Notes under the pieces: model-generated
The model's database searches: none
What the model was told of the DNA's origin: nothing
Seen by the model: only the letters and a program-made list of their open reading frames with translations
Assembly (NCBI GenBank): GCA_903789595.1
Contig: CAIFEZ010000001.1
Location: forward strand, 49,065 to 113,064
Origin: an uncultured eubacterium 1-6
Lineage (GTDB): Bacteria > Bacillota > Clostridia > Lachnospirales > Lachnospiraceae
Direction of reading: 5' to 3'
DNA length: 64,000 nucleotides
Program-made: the position numbers and the translations under genes
Shown here: one piece after another, positions 9,161-17,669 of the stretch
How the letters are laid out: the number at the start of each line of letters is the position of its first letter
Numbering within the stretch: the first letter of the stretch is position 1

Positions 9161-11350
9161 ATGATAAAGTACAATATTGATGAGACGAAAACAGATGAGG
9201 ATGTCCTGACCGCGGCCGGCTGGGCTGCATGGATCTGTGAGAAAGAAGGGGGCGCGAAGCTCCTGACCCATACGGAGATCGAGGTGCGGAGGAAGGATGG
9301 AACCGCTGTCGGCGCCGATATCAAAACGCTCTACCGCTCTGACGTGATCCGAGCGCTTGGAGGATCCGAAAGCGATGAGATGATGGGATTTCTGATCCGG
9401 TTCCGAAAAGAAGGGGGAGAGAATCAGTATGTCATTGCCTTTGCATCTCCGGACGGAAAGGAATCCGGGAGTTATCCGGTGGACTTCCGAACGGTGAATA
9501 TGCTGAGCCGTCAGGAGAACCGTCACTACGAGGGCGCGGCGGATATGCTGAAGCATGTGAGCCGTCAGCTGATCGCCGATGATTTCCAGTATCTCCGTCA
9601 GTTCGGGCCCAGAAGATATGCCGGACTTGTGGTCCGGAGGCTGAACAGCTCCGACCGGATTCCCGCGTATGAGAAATGGGCAAGGAAGAATGATGTAAGA
9701 CCGGACGAGCTGGCGAAACAAAGGAAAACCCGTTTTCCCTATGAGCCTAAGATCAGCATTGTCATTCCCGCGTACCGCACCAGAAAGAAATATCTTCGTG
9801 AACTCCTTCGTTCGATACAGAAGCAGACCTATGGGAAATGGCAGCTCTGCATTGCCGACGGCAGCGGCGACGACCCCTGTGTGGAAGAGGTTATGAAAAA
9901 ATACACGGCAGGGGATTCGCGGATTTGTTACCGGCGGCTTGAGAAGAACGAGGGAATCTCCGGCAACACCAACGAGGCTCTGAAGATGGCGGACGGGGAT
10001 TATATTCTGCTGTGTGATCATGATGACGTGATTCCGCCGAATGCCCTGTTTGAGCTTGTGAAGGCGCTTCAGGACCGCGAGGTGGATATTGTATACACCG
10101 ATGAAGACAAGATCTCCATGGATTCCTCGAGACGCTTTGATCCGAATTTTAAGCCGGATTTCAATCCGGATCTGCTGTGCAGCACGAACTATATCTGCCA
10201 CCTGTTTCTTTTTTCCAGAAGCTTCTATGAAAAGTACGGCGGATTCCGACAGGAATTTGACGGTGCACAGGATCATGATCTGATTCTGCGTTACACGGAA
10301 AAGGCCGGAAAGATCTGCCATGTGCCGAAGATTCTCTATCACTGGAGAAGCCACTACGGATCGACGGCGGACAATCCGGAGTCGAAGGCCTACGCCTCTG
10401 AAAACGGGCAGAAGGCGGTGGAGGAGCACTACAAAAGGCTCGGCATTCCTGCCCGTGTGGAGCAGGGCGCGCTGACTGGCACCTATCACACCGTTTATGA
10501 ATGGGGCAGAGAGCCGCTGATTTCGATCATTGTTCCGAACAAGGATCATGTGGCGGACTTGAAAAAGTGCATGGATTCGGTAGACAGCAAATCGGTCTAT
10601 CGAAATTATGAATGGATTATCGTTGAGAACAACAGCACTGAGGAAGAAACCTTTCGCTACTATGAGTCTGTCCGGGACCGGGAGAACGTCACGGTCCTGA
10701 CCTACAAGGGCGGCTTCAACTATTCAAAAATCAACAATTTCGGAGTGAAGCACGCCAGAGGGGAGCTTCTGCTGCTCCTGAACAATGATACGGAGATGAT
10801 CCGCCCGGAAAGCCTGAAGGCGATGGCGGATCTCTGCCTGAGAGAGGATGTGGGGATCGCTGGAGCGAGGCTTCTGTATCCGGACCGGACGATCCAGCAC
10901 GCCGGCGTCATCGTCGGATTCGGAGGCGTTGCGGGGCATGCCTTCTGCAACCTCTCATCGCGGGATCCCGGGTACATGGGCCGGGCAGTTGTCACGCAGG
11001 ATTACAGCGCGGTCACGGCGGCCTGTCTGATGGTGCGAAAAGAGGTCTTCGAGGCGGTTGGCGGGCTTACCGAAGCGTACGCGGTCGCGTTCAATGACAT
11101 CGACTTCTGCATGAAGGTCGGGGCGTACGGAAAACGCATCGTATACGAGCCTTCCGCGGAGTTTTATCATTACGAGTCAAAATCCAGAGGAACGGAGGAT
11201 ACCAGAGAAAAGGTGGAGAGATTCCGCTCTGAGGTGGAGCGATTCGAGTCGACATGGAAGGACTTCCTGGCGAAAGGGGATCCCTGCTACAATCCGAACT
11301 TTTCTCTGACGATCGGTCCGTTCTGCCTTCAACAGGAGACCGGAAAATGA
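9161..11350 (+). CDS. Double-domain family 2 glycosyltransferase (paralog 1)
   Basis: 729 aa. The N-terminal ~190 residues are unassigned. A first GT-A domain starts near residue 200 (KISIVIPAYRTRKKYLREL) with LLCDHDDVIPP as its metal-binding DxD region and YTDEDKIS after it. A second starts near 450 (PLISIIVPNKDHVADLKKC) with LLLLNNDTEMI. The arrangement is that of large rhamnan/galactan-type transferases that build a polymer with two activities in one chain. The next gene overlaps its stop by ATGA and is a close paralog. Which linkage each domain forms cannot be read from sequence. Confidence 0.9.
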   Translation: MIKYNIDETKTDEDVLTAAGWAAWICEKEGGAKLLTHTEIEVRRKDGTAVGADIKTLYRSDVIRALGGSESDEMMGFLIRFRKEGGENQYVIAFASPDGKESGSYPVDFRTVNMLSRQENRHYEGAADMLKHVSRQLIADDFQYLRQFGPRRYAGLVVRRLNSSDRIPAYEKWARKNDVRPDELAKQRKTRFPYEPKISIVIPAYRTRKKYLRELLRSIQKQTYGKWQLCIADGSGDDPCVEEVMKKYTAGDSRICYRRLEKNEGISGNTNEALKMADGDYILLCDHDDVIPPNALFELVKALQDREVDIVYTDEDKISMDSSRRFDPNFKPDFNPDLLCSTNYICHLFLFSRSFYEKYGGFRQEFDGAQDHDLILRYTEKAGKICHVPKILYHWRSHYGSTADNPESKAYASENGQKAVEEHYKRLGIPARVEQGALTGTYHTVYEWGREPLISIIVPNKDHVADLKKCMDSVDSKSVYRNYEWIIVENNSTEEETFRYYESVRDRENVTVLTYKGGFNYSKINNFGVKHARGELLLLLNNDTEMIRPESLKAMADLCLREDVGIAGARLLYPDRTIQHAGVIVGFGGVAGHAFCNLSSRDPGYMGRAVVTQDYSAVTAACLMVRKEVFEAVGGLTEAYAVAFNDIDFCMKVGAYGKRIVYEPSAEFYHYESKSRGTEDTREKVERFRSEVERFESTWKDFLAKGDPCYNPNFSLTIGPFCLQQETGK

Positions 11351-13212
11351 ATCTTGTATTAAAAACATTTCACTACCTGAGGAAAAACGGCATCAGGGAT
11401 ACCGGTAGAAAAATCAGCAACTGGTATCAGGTGCACTTCACGGCGGAAAATGACTATAAGGCCTTTCGGAGACGGAATGAAACAGGTCCGCAGGAGCTGA
11501 GGCGGCAGAAGGCGCGCCGTTTCGACAATCCGGTCACCTTCAGTATCGTCGTCCCGCTCTATCGCACGCCGGAAAAATTCCTTCGGGAACTGATCGGTTC
11601 CGTAGAGAAGCAGACATATCCGCACTGGGAGCTGTGCCTCGCGGACGGAAGCGCCGCCGGGGCAGGCGGGAACGCGGCCGCAGAGCCGCGGCAGGAATGC
11701 GCGGAAAGTCCGCTGCGCGGGATTCTTGAGGAATATGTCCGGAAGGATTCCCGGATACGGGTAAAATACCTGGAGAAAAACGAGGGCATATCGGGAAATA
11801 CAAACGCCGCTCTGAGGATGGCGTCCGGAGATTTCGTGGTGCTCTGTGATCATGATGACATACTGGCGCCGGACGCACTCTACGAGTGCGCTGACGCCGT
11901 GGAAAAGGATCCGGACATTGACGTGCTCTACACGGATGAGGACAAGATCAGCTACAGAGGAGACCGGTATCTGGAGCCGAATTTTAAGCCTGACTTTAAT
12001 CCGGATCTGCTGTGCAGCACAAATTATATCTGTCACATTTTTGTGTTCCGGCGGCGGCTGTACGAACAGTGCGGCGGATTCCGATCTGCATATGACGGCG
12101 CGCAGGATCAGGATCTGATTCTGCGTTACACAGAACAGGCCGGCAGGATTCATCATATACCGAAGGTGCTGTACCACTGGAGAAAAAGCCTGGATTCCAC
12201 CGCGGCGGACCCGGAACATAAGCGCTACGCGTTTGAGAACGGCGCAAAGGCGGTTACCGCGCATTATCAGAGAATTGGTGTTCCCGCAAAGGCCGAGATC
12301 GGAGAGGTTCTCGGCGTATACCGCACGGTTTACAGCTGGAAGGAGCAGCCGCTCGTGTCTGTTATCGTCCCGAACAAGGATCACGCAGAGGATCTGAAGC
12401 GGTGCATCGAATCCGTGGAAGAAAAATCCGTATACCGGAACTTCGAGTGGATCATTGTCGAGAACAACAGTACGGAAGAAAAAACCTTTTCTTATTATGA
12501 AGAGCTGAAGAAGAAGGACAACACAAGGGTTGTCGTCTGGGACGGACCGTTCAATTTTTCCGCAATCAATAATTTCGGCGCCGGGTTCGCGAGAGGAACG
12601 TACCTCTGGCTTCTGAACAACGATACGGAGATGATCCGGCCGGACAGCATGAAGGACATGCTGGATATCTGTATGCGAAACGACGTGGGTATCGTGGGAG
12701 CAAAGCTGTACTATCCGGACGATACCATCCAGCACGCGGGCGTGATCATCGGTGCCGGCGGCATCGCCGGGCACATGTTCACGGGACTCGGGCGAGGACT
12801 GGCGGGATACGGACTTCGTGCCATCTGCACGCAGGATCTCAGCGCTGTCACCGCGGCATGTATGATGGTCAAAAAGGAGGTTTTCGACAGGGCCGAAGGG
12901 CTGGACGAGAAGTTTCAGGTTGCGTTCAACGACATCGACTTTTGTCTTCGCGTCCGGAAGCAGGGCTATCTGGTCGTGTACGACGCCTGTGCAGAATTCT
13001 ATCATTTTGAGTCAAAGTCCAGAGGCCTTGATAACACAGGAGAGAAGCTGGAAAGATTTCAGTCGGAAATCAACCGGTTTGCGGAGAAGTGGAGGGATCT
13101 GCTGATGCAGGGGGATCCTTACTATAATCCGAATCTCTCGATCCGGCAGGCCGACTTTAAGCTTCGGGTGGGAGAGGAAAAGTGGGAGCTTCCGGTTCTG
13201 CGCCGGGGATAA
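11347..13212 (+). CDS. Double-domain family 2 glycosyltransferase (paralog 2)
   Basis: 621 aa. ATG 11347 overlaps the previous stop (ATGA), which implies translational coupling. GT-A domain 1 begins near residue 60 (FSIVVPLYRTPEKFLREL), with VLCDHDDILAPDALY and VLYTDEDKIS. Domain 2 begins near 335 (LVSVIVPNKDHAEDLKRC), with WLLNNDTEMIRPD and FNDIDFCLRV. It matches the upstream protein along nearly the whole length except for the missing ~130-residue N-terminal extension and a short Ala/Glu-rich insertion near residue 105. This indicates a tandem duplication that has since diverged. It is the last gene of the polysaccharide cluster. Confidence 0.9.
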   Translation: MNLVLKTFHYLRKNGIRDTGRKISNWYQVHFTAENDYKAFRRRNETGPQELRRQKARRFDNPVTFSIVVPLYRTPEKFLRELIGSVEKQTYPHWELCLADGSAAGAGGNAAAEPRQECAESPLRGILEEYVRKDSRIRVKYLEKNEGISGNTNAALRMASGDFVVLCDHDDILAPDALYECADAVEKDPDIDVLYTDEDKISYRGDRYLEPNFKPDFNPDLLCSTNYICHIFVFRRRLYEQCGGFRSAYDGAQDQDLILRYTEQAGRIHHIPKVLYHWRKSLDSTAADPEHKRYAFENGAKAVTAHYQRIGVPAKAEIGEVLGVYRTVYSWKEQPLVSVIVPNKDHAEDLKRCIESVEEKSVYRNFEWIIVENNSTEEKTFSYYEELKKKDNTRVVVWDGPFNFSAINNFGAGFARGTYLWLLNNDTEMIRPDSMKDMLDICMRNDVGIVGAKLYYPDDTIQHAGVIIGAGGIAGHMFTGLGRGLAGYGLRAICTQDLSAVTAACMMVKKEVFDRAEGLDEKFQVAFNDIDFCLRVRKQGYLVVYDACAEFYHFESKSRGLDNTGEKLERFQSEINRFAEKWRDLLMQGDPYYNPNLSIRQADFKLRVGEEKWELPVLRRG

Positions 13213-13245
13213 TATTCTGATTTTGCGCCGGGGGATAATATTTCT
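13199..13245. repeat. Short direct repeat at the end of the glycosyltransferase gene
   Basis: TGCGCCGGGGATAATATTCT (spanning the stop codon) is repeated 25 bases later with one extra G and one extra T. It looks like a local slippage duplication just upstream of the next promoter. Confidence 0.7.
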
Positions 13246-13246
13246 A

Positions 13247-13275
13247 TTTCATAAGTCTCTTCTATATAGTATAAT
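13247..13275 (+). promoter_or_regulatory. Sigma-A-type promoter for the L,D-transpeptidase
   Basis: TTTCAT, 17-base spacer, TATAAT. It sits in an AT-rich stretch about 185 bases before the ATG at 13462, leaving a long leader. The leader holds an inverted repeat, GAAAAGACC (13311-13319) with GGTCTTTTC (13348-13356), of unknown role. Confidence 0.6.
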
Positions 13276-13461
13276 ATAATAAATTATCTGTCACATCATA
13301 AGTTCAGTCGGAAAAGACCGCTTGTGGCGCTGCTGTTCACCGCCCCGGGTCTTTTCGGCTGGGATTTTACAGCAGGCAGTGCGCGGGCAGGAGTGACAGG
13401 AGGAATTTACTTTCTCCGGTGCTCGTACAGCAGCAGGGAACAGGATAAAAGGGGGGACAAT

Positions 13462-15306
13462 ATGAAGAGGAAAGTTCTGGTTAAATTTGTCGCTGCATTG
13501 ACGGTAATCGGAATGGTATCTGCGGCTTCACCGGTTTTCGCGGAGGATACTGCGGCGTCGTCTGTGTATTCTGTGTCTGGCGAAACAGCGGATTCCGCGG
13601 ACAGCACATTGGGCAGCAGCGGCACCGTGGGGAATGGCATATCAGGTGGCGTGGCGAACGGAAGCGGCAGTGAGGGGAATGACGCAGCGGACAGCAGCAC
13701 GGTTATTTCTGTGGAGAGCGGAACTGACGATGCATCATCCGAAGATACCGGCACATCGGAGAGCGGAGCTTCGGCCGGAGAAAATTCCGGCGCGGATGCG
13801 GCGGAGAACACCGTGACAGCTGTGCCGAATGAAGCGGGGAACGTGAGTGATGAATCCATAACGGGCTCAGCGGAAACGGCGGACACATCTGAGGAGAGCT
13901 CCGAAGAGAAGAAAGAAGAGGAAAACGGCATTCAGGAGATGCCTGCAGTCAGCTATTCTGCCCATGTTCAGCAGATCGGCTGGCAGAAGGACGCTGTTAC
14001 CGGAACGAGCGGCGAGACCCTGGCGGGAACCACGGGCAGAGCACTGCGTATTGAGGCAATCAGGGCGAGCATAAAAGGAGATGAAAATCTCGGCATCACA
14101 TATAATACCTACGTACAGGGCCTCAGGTGGACCGGATGGCAGAATGACGGAGCGGCTGCGGGAACTACGGGGCAGCAGCGCCGGGTCGAGGCGATCGCCA
14201 TGAAGCTGACAGGAAGCGATGCGGACAAATACGATCTCTGTTACCGCGTGTATGTGCAGAGCTTCGGCTGGCTTGCATGGACGCAGAACGGTGAGACGGC
14301 CGGTACAGCGGATCTGAGCCGACGTGTCGAGGCGTATGAAGTGGTGCTTGTAAAGAAGGGAGAGGCGGCGCCGGTGCGGTCCGCTTCTCGGAACGCCGCT
14401 TATCTCACCGTACCCACGGTCACGTATCAGACCCATGTGCAGAGAATCGGATGGGGCCAGGGAGAGGTTTCGAACGGCGCCCTGAGCGGGACGACAGGCC
14501 GGTCGTTCCGTATGGAGGCGATCCGGATTCATCTGGACAATACAACGGGATTCAGCGGCGGGATTTCCTATCGCTCGCATGTACAGAGAGTCGGATGGGA
14601 GACGGCATGGAAATCCGATGGGGAGACATCCGGAACAGAGGGCAGTTCTCTTCGCCTGGAGGCGATCCAGATCCGGCTGACCGGAGAGATGGCGAATTAT
14701 TTTGATGTATATTACCGCACACACGTGCAGAGATTCGGCTGGACCGGATGGGCTTCGAACGGGGCAGAATGCGGAAGTTCCGGGTTCGGATACCGCCTGG
14801 AGGCAATCGAGATTCGTCTGGCGGCCAAGGGAAGCGGGGCACCCGGAAGCACTGCAAATACCTTCCACAAGTATGCCAGCCCGCACGCCGCGATGGACAG
14901 CAAGGCTCAGGGATATTCGAGCTCTACCAATTACCTTCTGATGGTTAATCTTTCCACACACAGGGTAGGCCTGTACACGGGAAGGAGAAACAACTGGCAG
15001 AATCAGAAGTACTGGCCCTGCGCAAATGGAAAACCGTCAACGCCTACGGTCACAGGTGTATACAGACTCGGCAGCAAGGGACTGTATTTCTGGAGCGGCG
15101 GGAGCAAGTGCTGGTACTACAGCCAGATCTACGGGGATTATTTGTTCCATTCCGTGATCTACGACGGCTCGTCATCGCCGGTCCGCGTTCTGGACGGCAC
15201 GCTCGGAGCGGCGGTTTCCCACGGCTGTGTGAGACTTGCGCTGGAAAACGCGAAATACATCTACGACAATGTACCTTCCGGCACAACGGTCGTGATCTAT
15301 TATTAA
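13462..15306 (+). CDS. Secreted ChW-repeat L,D-transpeptidase
   Basis: 614 aa from ATG 13462 after GGGGGG. Residues 1-28 are a signal peptide (MKRKVLVKF, hydrophobic core, cleavage near VFAED). A Ser/Gly/Asp/Glu-rich spacer runs to about residue 155. Six clostridial hydrophobic-W repeats follow, recognised by H/Y-VQ-x-x-G/R-W (SAHVQQIGW, NTYVQGLRW, RVYVQSFGW, QTHVQRIGW, RSHVQRVGW, RTHVQRFGW). The C-terminal ~130 residues are a YkuD catalytic domain with the active-site motif SHGCVRL. YkuD enzymes cross-link peptidoglycan through 3-3 bonds or anchor proteins. ChW repeats are thought to bind the cell surface. It probably works outside the membrane on the wall that carries the upstream polysaccharide. 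Confidence 0.92.
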   Translation: MKRKVLVKFVAALTVIGMVSAASPVFAEDTAASSVYSVSGETADSADSTLGSSGTVGNGISGGVANGSGSEGNDAADSSTVISVESGTDDASSEDTGTSESGASAGENSGADAAENTVTAVPNEAGNVSDESITGSAETADTSEESSEEKKEEENGIQEMPAVSYSAHVQQIGWQKDAVTGTSGETLAGTTGRALRIEAIRASIKGDENLGITYNTYVQGLRWTGWQNDGAAAGTTGQQRRVEAIAMKLTGSDADKYDLCYRVYVQSFGWLAWTQNGETAGTADLSRRVEAYEVVLVKKGEAAPVRSASRNAAYLTVPTVTYQTHVQRIGWGQGEVSNGALSGTTGRSFRMEAIRIHLDNTTGFSGGISYRSHVQRVGWETAWKSDGETSGTEGSSLRLEAIQIRLTGEMANYFDVYYRTHVQRFGWTGWASNGAECGSSGFGYRLEAIEIRLAAKGSGAPGSTANTFHKYASPHAAMDSKAQGYSSSTNYLLMVNLSTHRVGLYTGRRNNWQNQKYWPCANGKPSTPTVTGVYRLGSKGLYFWSGGSKCWYYSQIYGDYLFHSVIYDGSSSPVRVLDGTLGAAVSHGCVRLALENAKYIYDNVPSGTTVVIYY

Positions 15307-15395
15307 ATTGACGCCGGTCGGGCGGATGCACCCGTCATCATTTCAAGCGAAAATAGACCGCCTGCCGGACCGCTGTTCGCATAAAGTACAAGGAG

Positions 15396-15423
15396 TCCCG
15401 GAGCCGAAGGCTTCGGGATTTCT
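15396..15423 (+). terminator. Rho-independent terminator after the L,D-transpeptidase
   Basis: TCCCGGAGCC, loop GAA, GGCTTCGGGA, then TTTCT. Ten base pairs with one wobble, 90 bases after the stop codon. Confidence 0.75.
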
Positions 15424-15485
15424 CATATCGAAGAACCGCAGGTTCTCGGGATCGGGACCTGGATAGGCTGTAAAAAACTGCAAAA

Positions 15486-15730
15486 TTACTGTTCACAGTA
15501 TATCTGAAAGGCAGAGATTTCACATCCCAGTTGCCATTCGCAAACTGGCTGTAACAAAGTTTTACCCTAATTTATTGAAGCTGCGGAACTCCTCAGGCGC
15601 GAGCGCCTTCGTCAAACAGTCCTCGCTATTCATTCAATGAAAAATTTACGGATAAAACTTTTAACAGCCAGTAATGCTCAGGCAAAGGTGCTGTGAAATC
15701 GTTGCCTTATCAGTTGTGCGTGAACAGTAA
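15486..15730. repeat. Palindromic repeat family A, long form (copy A4)
   Basis: About 245 bp, ends TTACTGTTCAC and GTGAACAGTAA. Outer arms (CTGGCTGT with ACAGCCAG) surround an inner palindrome whose ends are AAAGTTTTA and TAAAACTTT. A very close relative is at 19981-20229. It fills most of the space between the transpeptidase and tRNA-Thr; I see no gene in it. Confidence 0.85.
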
Positions 15731-15770
15731 AACTGCAAAATTTGCCTGAAAAATAAATTGCAGAATTTGC

Positions 15771-15799
15771 TTGACAACAGAAGATCAGTTTGATATGAT
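15771..15799 (+). promoter_or_regulatory. Promoter of tRNA-Thr
   Basis: Consensus TTGACA, exactly 17 bases, TATGAT; it ends 31 bases before the tRNA. It starts 40 bases after repeat A4. Confidence 0.85.
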
Positions 15800-15830
15800 C
15801 TTACTCGTTGGTGAGAAACACCGACGGATT

Positions 15831-15903
15831 GCTGATATAGCACAGGTGGTAGTGCGCATCCTTGGTAAGGATGAGGTCACCAGTTCGAGTCTGGTTATCA
15901 GCT
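15831..15903 (+). tRNA. tRNA-Thr (GGU anticodon)
   Basis: 73 nt, with a perfect 7-bp acceptor stem (GCTGATA with TATCAGC), D stem GCAC/GTGC, anticodon stem CATCC/GGATG with loop TTGGTAA giving anticodon GGT, and T arm ACCAG-TTCGAGT-CTGGT. The discriminator base is T. The 3' CCA is not encoded. Confidence 0.95.
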
Positions 15904-15911
15904 GTCGCTGG

Positions 15912-15954
15912 ATCCCCGGAAGCTCTGATTATTCACAGCCTCCGGGGATTTTTT
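15912..15954 (+). terminator. Terminator of tRNA-Thr
   Basis: ATCCCCGGA (15912-15920) pairs perfectly with TCCGGGGAT (15941-15949), followed by TTTTT. It begins 9 bases after the tRNA. Confidence 0.85.
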
Positions 15955-16137
15955 GCTGCTGTATTGTTCAGGTATTCTGCGGACATCCGGCAGCTCTTGT
16001 CTCAATGCCGGAATATCCGGTATTTCCAGGATACCGGTAATCGTCCTCCCGCCTTCAGATATTACCCGGTTAACTTCATCTGAATTGTGGAAAAATAACA
16101 TGTAAAATCCTTTCAATCCGAGAAACATAAAATATAT

Positions 16138-16165
16138 TTGCATATCTAACATGCAATGGTATAAT
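16138..16165 (+). promoter_or_regulatory. Promoter with overlapping palindrome, upstream of the HypF-like gene
   Basis: TTGCAT, 16 bases, TATAAT. The -35 box is one arm of a perfect inverted repeat, TTGCAT-N7-ATGCAA, that covers the spacer and could be an operator. The start codon is 115 bases downstream. Confidence 0.6.
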
Positions 16166-16280
16166 TTTTAAATCGGATAACAGCATCGGCCGGCGTAAGT
16201 GAAAACCGTTCCGGCCCGGATCTCTGCTGTCATTCCGATACAGAAGAAAGGGGTTATCTCAGAAGAGGGGATCAGAGATC

Positions 16281-17315
16281 ATGGATGATAAAATCACATT
16301 AATACTGAACGGCGAGGCAGAACAGAACGACAGAGAAGAAGCCGAATCAGAGGATATGAAAAAGCTGACCTCTGTTGTGGCGCCGATTGCGGACAAATAT
16401 CAGATTCAGGGACCGGCCCTTTATGTCGTGTACGATGACAATATTCAGGGAGAAGACGGCACGGTATGGGGCGGAGAATTTCTGCTCGGAGACAGGGAAC
16501 AGGAACTGACAGTCCACTATGTGAAAGAGCCGGATGACAGCGGGGAGAATCTTCATGCGGTTCCGATGCATGATGAGCTTGAGAAGGCAGAGAGCGAACC
16601 GGAGGTCGCGGAGAAAAGCGGCAGGCTCATCCGGATGGGATGTCTGCAGCCGGTTCAGCTGCTCGGAAGCAGGGATGAGGCAAGAAACGCACAGATGGTA
16701 TTTGCGTGCATGATGAATGACGCGGAGGACAGAGGACTGATCTGGGAGGACTATGAGTCGAATCAGATTCTCGATCCGAACCTGCACCAGACGATTGCGA
16801 TTGCCCTTGACGCGGGTATTGACACCTATGTCTCCACTTCACTGCTCCGTCTCTTTGACGCCGCCGCTGCGGTGCTCGGCATCTGCGAAGAAAACACTTA
16901 TCCAGGGGAATGCGCGAAGAAGCTTCTGGAGGCGGCACATAACGCCGTGAACAAGTGGAATAACGGAACGTTCGGCATGGCATCACATCAGATCGATGTT
17001 CTGAAGAACCGCTTCCCGGTGAGAATGATCCTGGAGAAGAAGGACGGCGAGTGGATTGCCGACGGCCCGCGCCTGATCGGGGATCTTCGTATGGCGAGGG
17101 ACGGGGGCATTCCCGCGGATGAGCTTGCTCTGGAATTCCACGACGCGGTTGCGGAGATGACGGTCAAAATGTGCGAAAACATTGCGGCAGATGCATCCGA
17201 GAATGGAATCCGGGTGAATCGTGTCGTATTGAGCGGCGAGATCTTCGGCGACGATATCCTGAAGGAACGTACGATCAAGGGACTCCAGGATAAGGGCTAT
17301 CAGGTCTGTTACTGA
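16281..17315 (+). CDS. Orphan protein resembling the HypF C-terminal (Kae1-like) domain
   Basis: 344 aa. Residues about 165-344 follow the last part of HypF, the hydrogenase-maturation carbamoyltransferase: STSLLRLFDAAAAVLGI matches the SSxGRLFDAVAAxLG block, the adjoining YPGECAKKLLEAA matches YEGEAAxxLE, LALEFHDAVAEM matches the xFHxxLA block, and NRVVLSGEIFG matches VxLSGGVxxN. The acylphosphatase, zinc-finger and YrdC parts are absent, as are the HxxHH metal ligands and the final DGG motif. The first ~150 residues are acidic and unassigned. No hydrogenase or hyp gene is nearby. It is monocistronic behind its own promoter. Function unknown; it may bind nucleotide without the full HypF reaction. 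Confidence 0.6.
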   Translation: MDDKITLILNGEAEQNDREEAESEDMKKLTSVVAPIADKYQIQGPALYVVYDDNIQGEDGTVWGGEFLLGDREQELTVHYVKEPDDSGENLHAVPMHDELEKAESEPEVAEKSGRLIRMGCLQPVQLLGSRDEARNAQMVFACMMNDAEDRGLIWEDYESNQILDPNLHQTIAIALDAGIDTYVSTSLLRLFDAAAAVLGICEENTYPGECAKKLLEAAHNAVNKWNNGTFGMASHQIDVLKNRFPVRMILEKKDGEWIADGPRLIGDLRMARDGGIPADELALEFHDAVAEMTVKMCENIAADASENGIRVNRVVLSGEIFGDDILKERTIKGLQDKGYQVCY

Positions 17316-17380
17316 GGCCGGATCGGATCCCAGCCCTGCTCACAATGCAGAAGCCTTTTTGTTACAGCCGGTCCTCGATT

Positions 17381-17487
17381 GGTTACTGTTCACGGAATAT
17401 CTGAAAGGCAGGAATTTCACAGCCCTGTTGCCATTCGCAAACTGGCTGTAAAATCCTTGCCTTGTCAGTTGTGTGTGAACAGTTACC
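17381..17487. repeat. Palindromic repeat family A, short form (copy A2)
   Basis: 107 bp with ends GGTTACTGTTCAC and GTGTGAACAGTTACC. Internal arms are GGCAGGAATTTCACAGCC and GGCTGTAAAATCCTTGCC. It lies between the HypF-like gene and a strong terminator. Confidence 0.85.
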
Positions 17488-17505
17488 TTGATTGCATGCG
17501 TGCAC

Positions 17506-17547
17506 GTCTCCTGCCGCGCTGAATTTGACAGGAGACCTCTTTTTTTA
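17506..17547 (+). terminator. Rho-independent terminator
   Basis: GTCTCCTG and CAGGAGAC form a perfect 8-bp stem, followed by CTC and nine Ts. It probably ends the transcript of the gene at 16281, now separated from it by repeat A2. Confidence 0.8.
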
Positions 17548-17669
17548 TATAATCAAGAGGTTGTCTGGCAGAACGCGCAGAAATAACGGCTTTTCCAGCA
17601 CGGGAGCAGTGCTTCCGATACAGCCGGTTCTGCTTCAGAGGCAGTATACAAATAGGATTTGGAGAATAT

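Noticed and set aside
11359..13005. 548-codon open frame on the minus strand
   Set aside because: It lies wholly opposite a clear glycosyltransferase gene, is rich in unlikely residues, and reflects GC-biased third positions. The same holds for the 521-codon frame opposite 8984-10549.
13301..13461. Cyclic di-AMP (ydaO) riboswitch ahead of the cell-wall enzyme
   Set aside because: Such genes often have one, but the leader shows only one inverted repeat and none of the conserved ydaO sequence blocks.
15960..16060. Inverted repeat CCGGTAT/ATACCGG after tRNA-Thr
   Set aside because: Short, no T run and no gene next to it; too weak to call.
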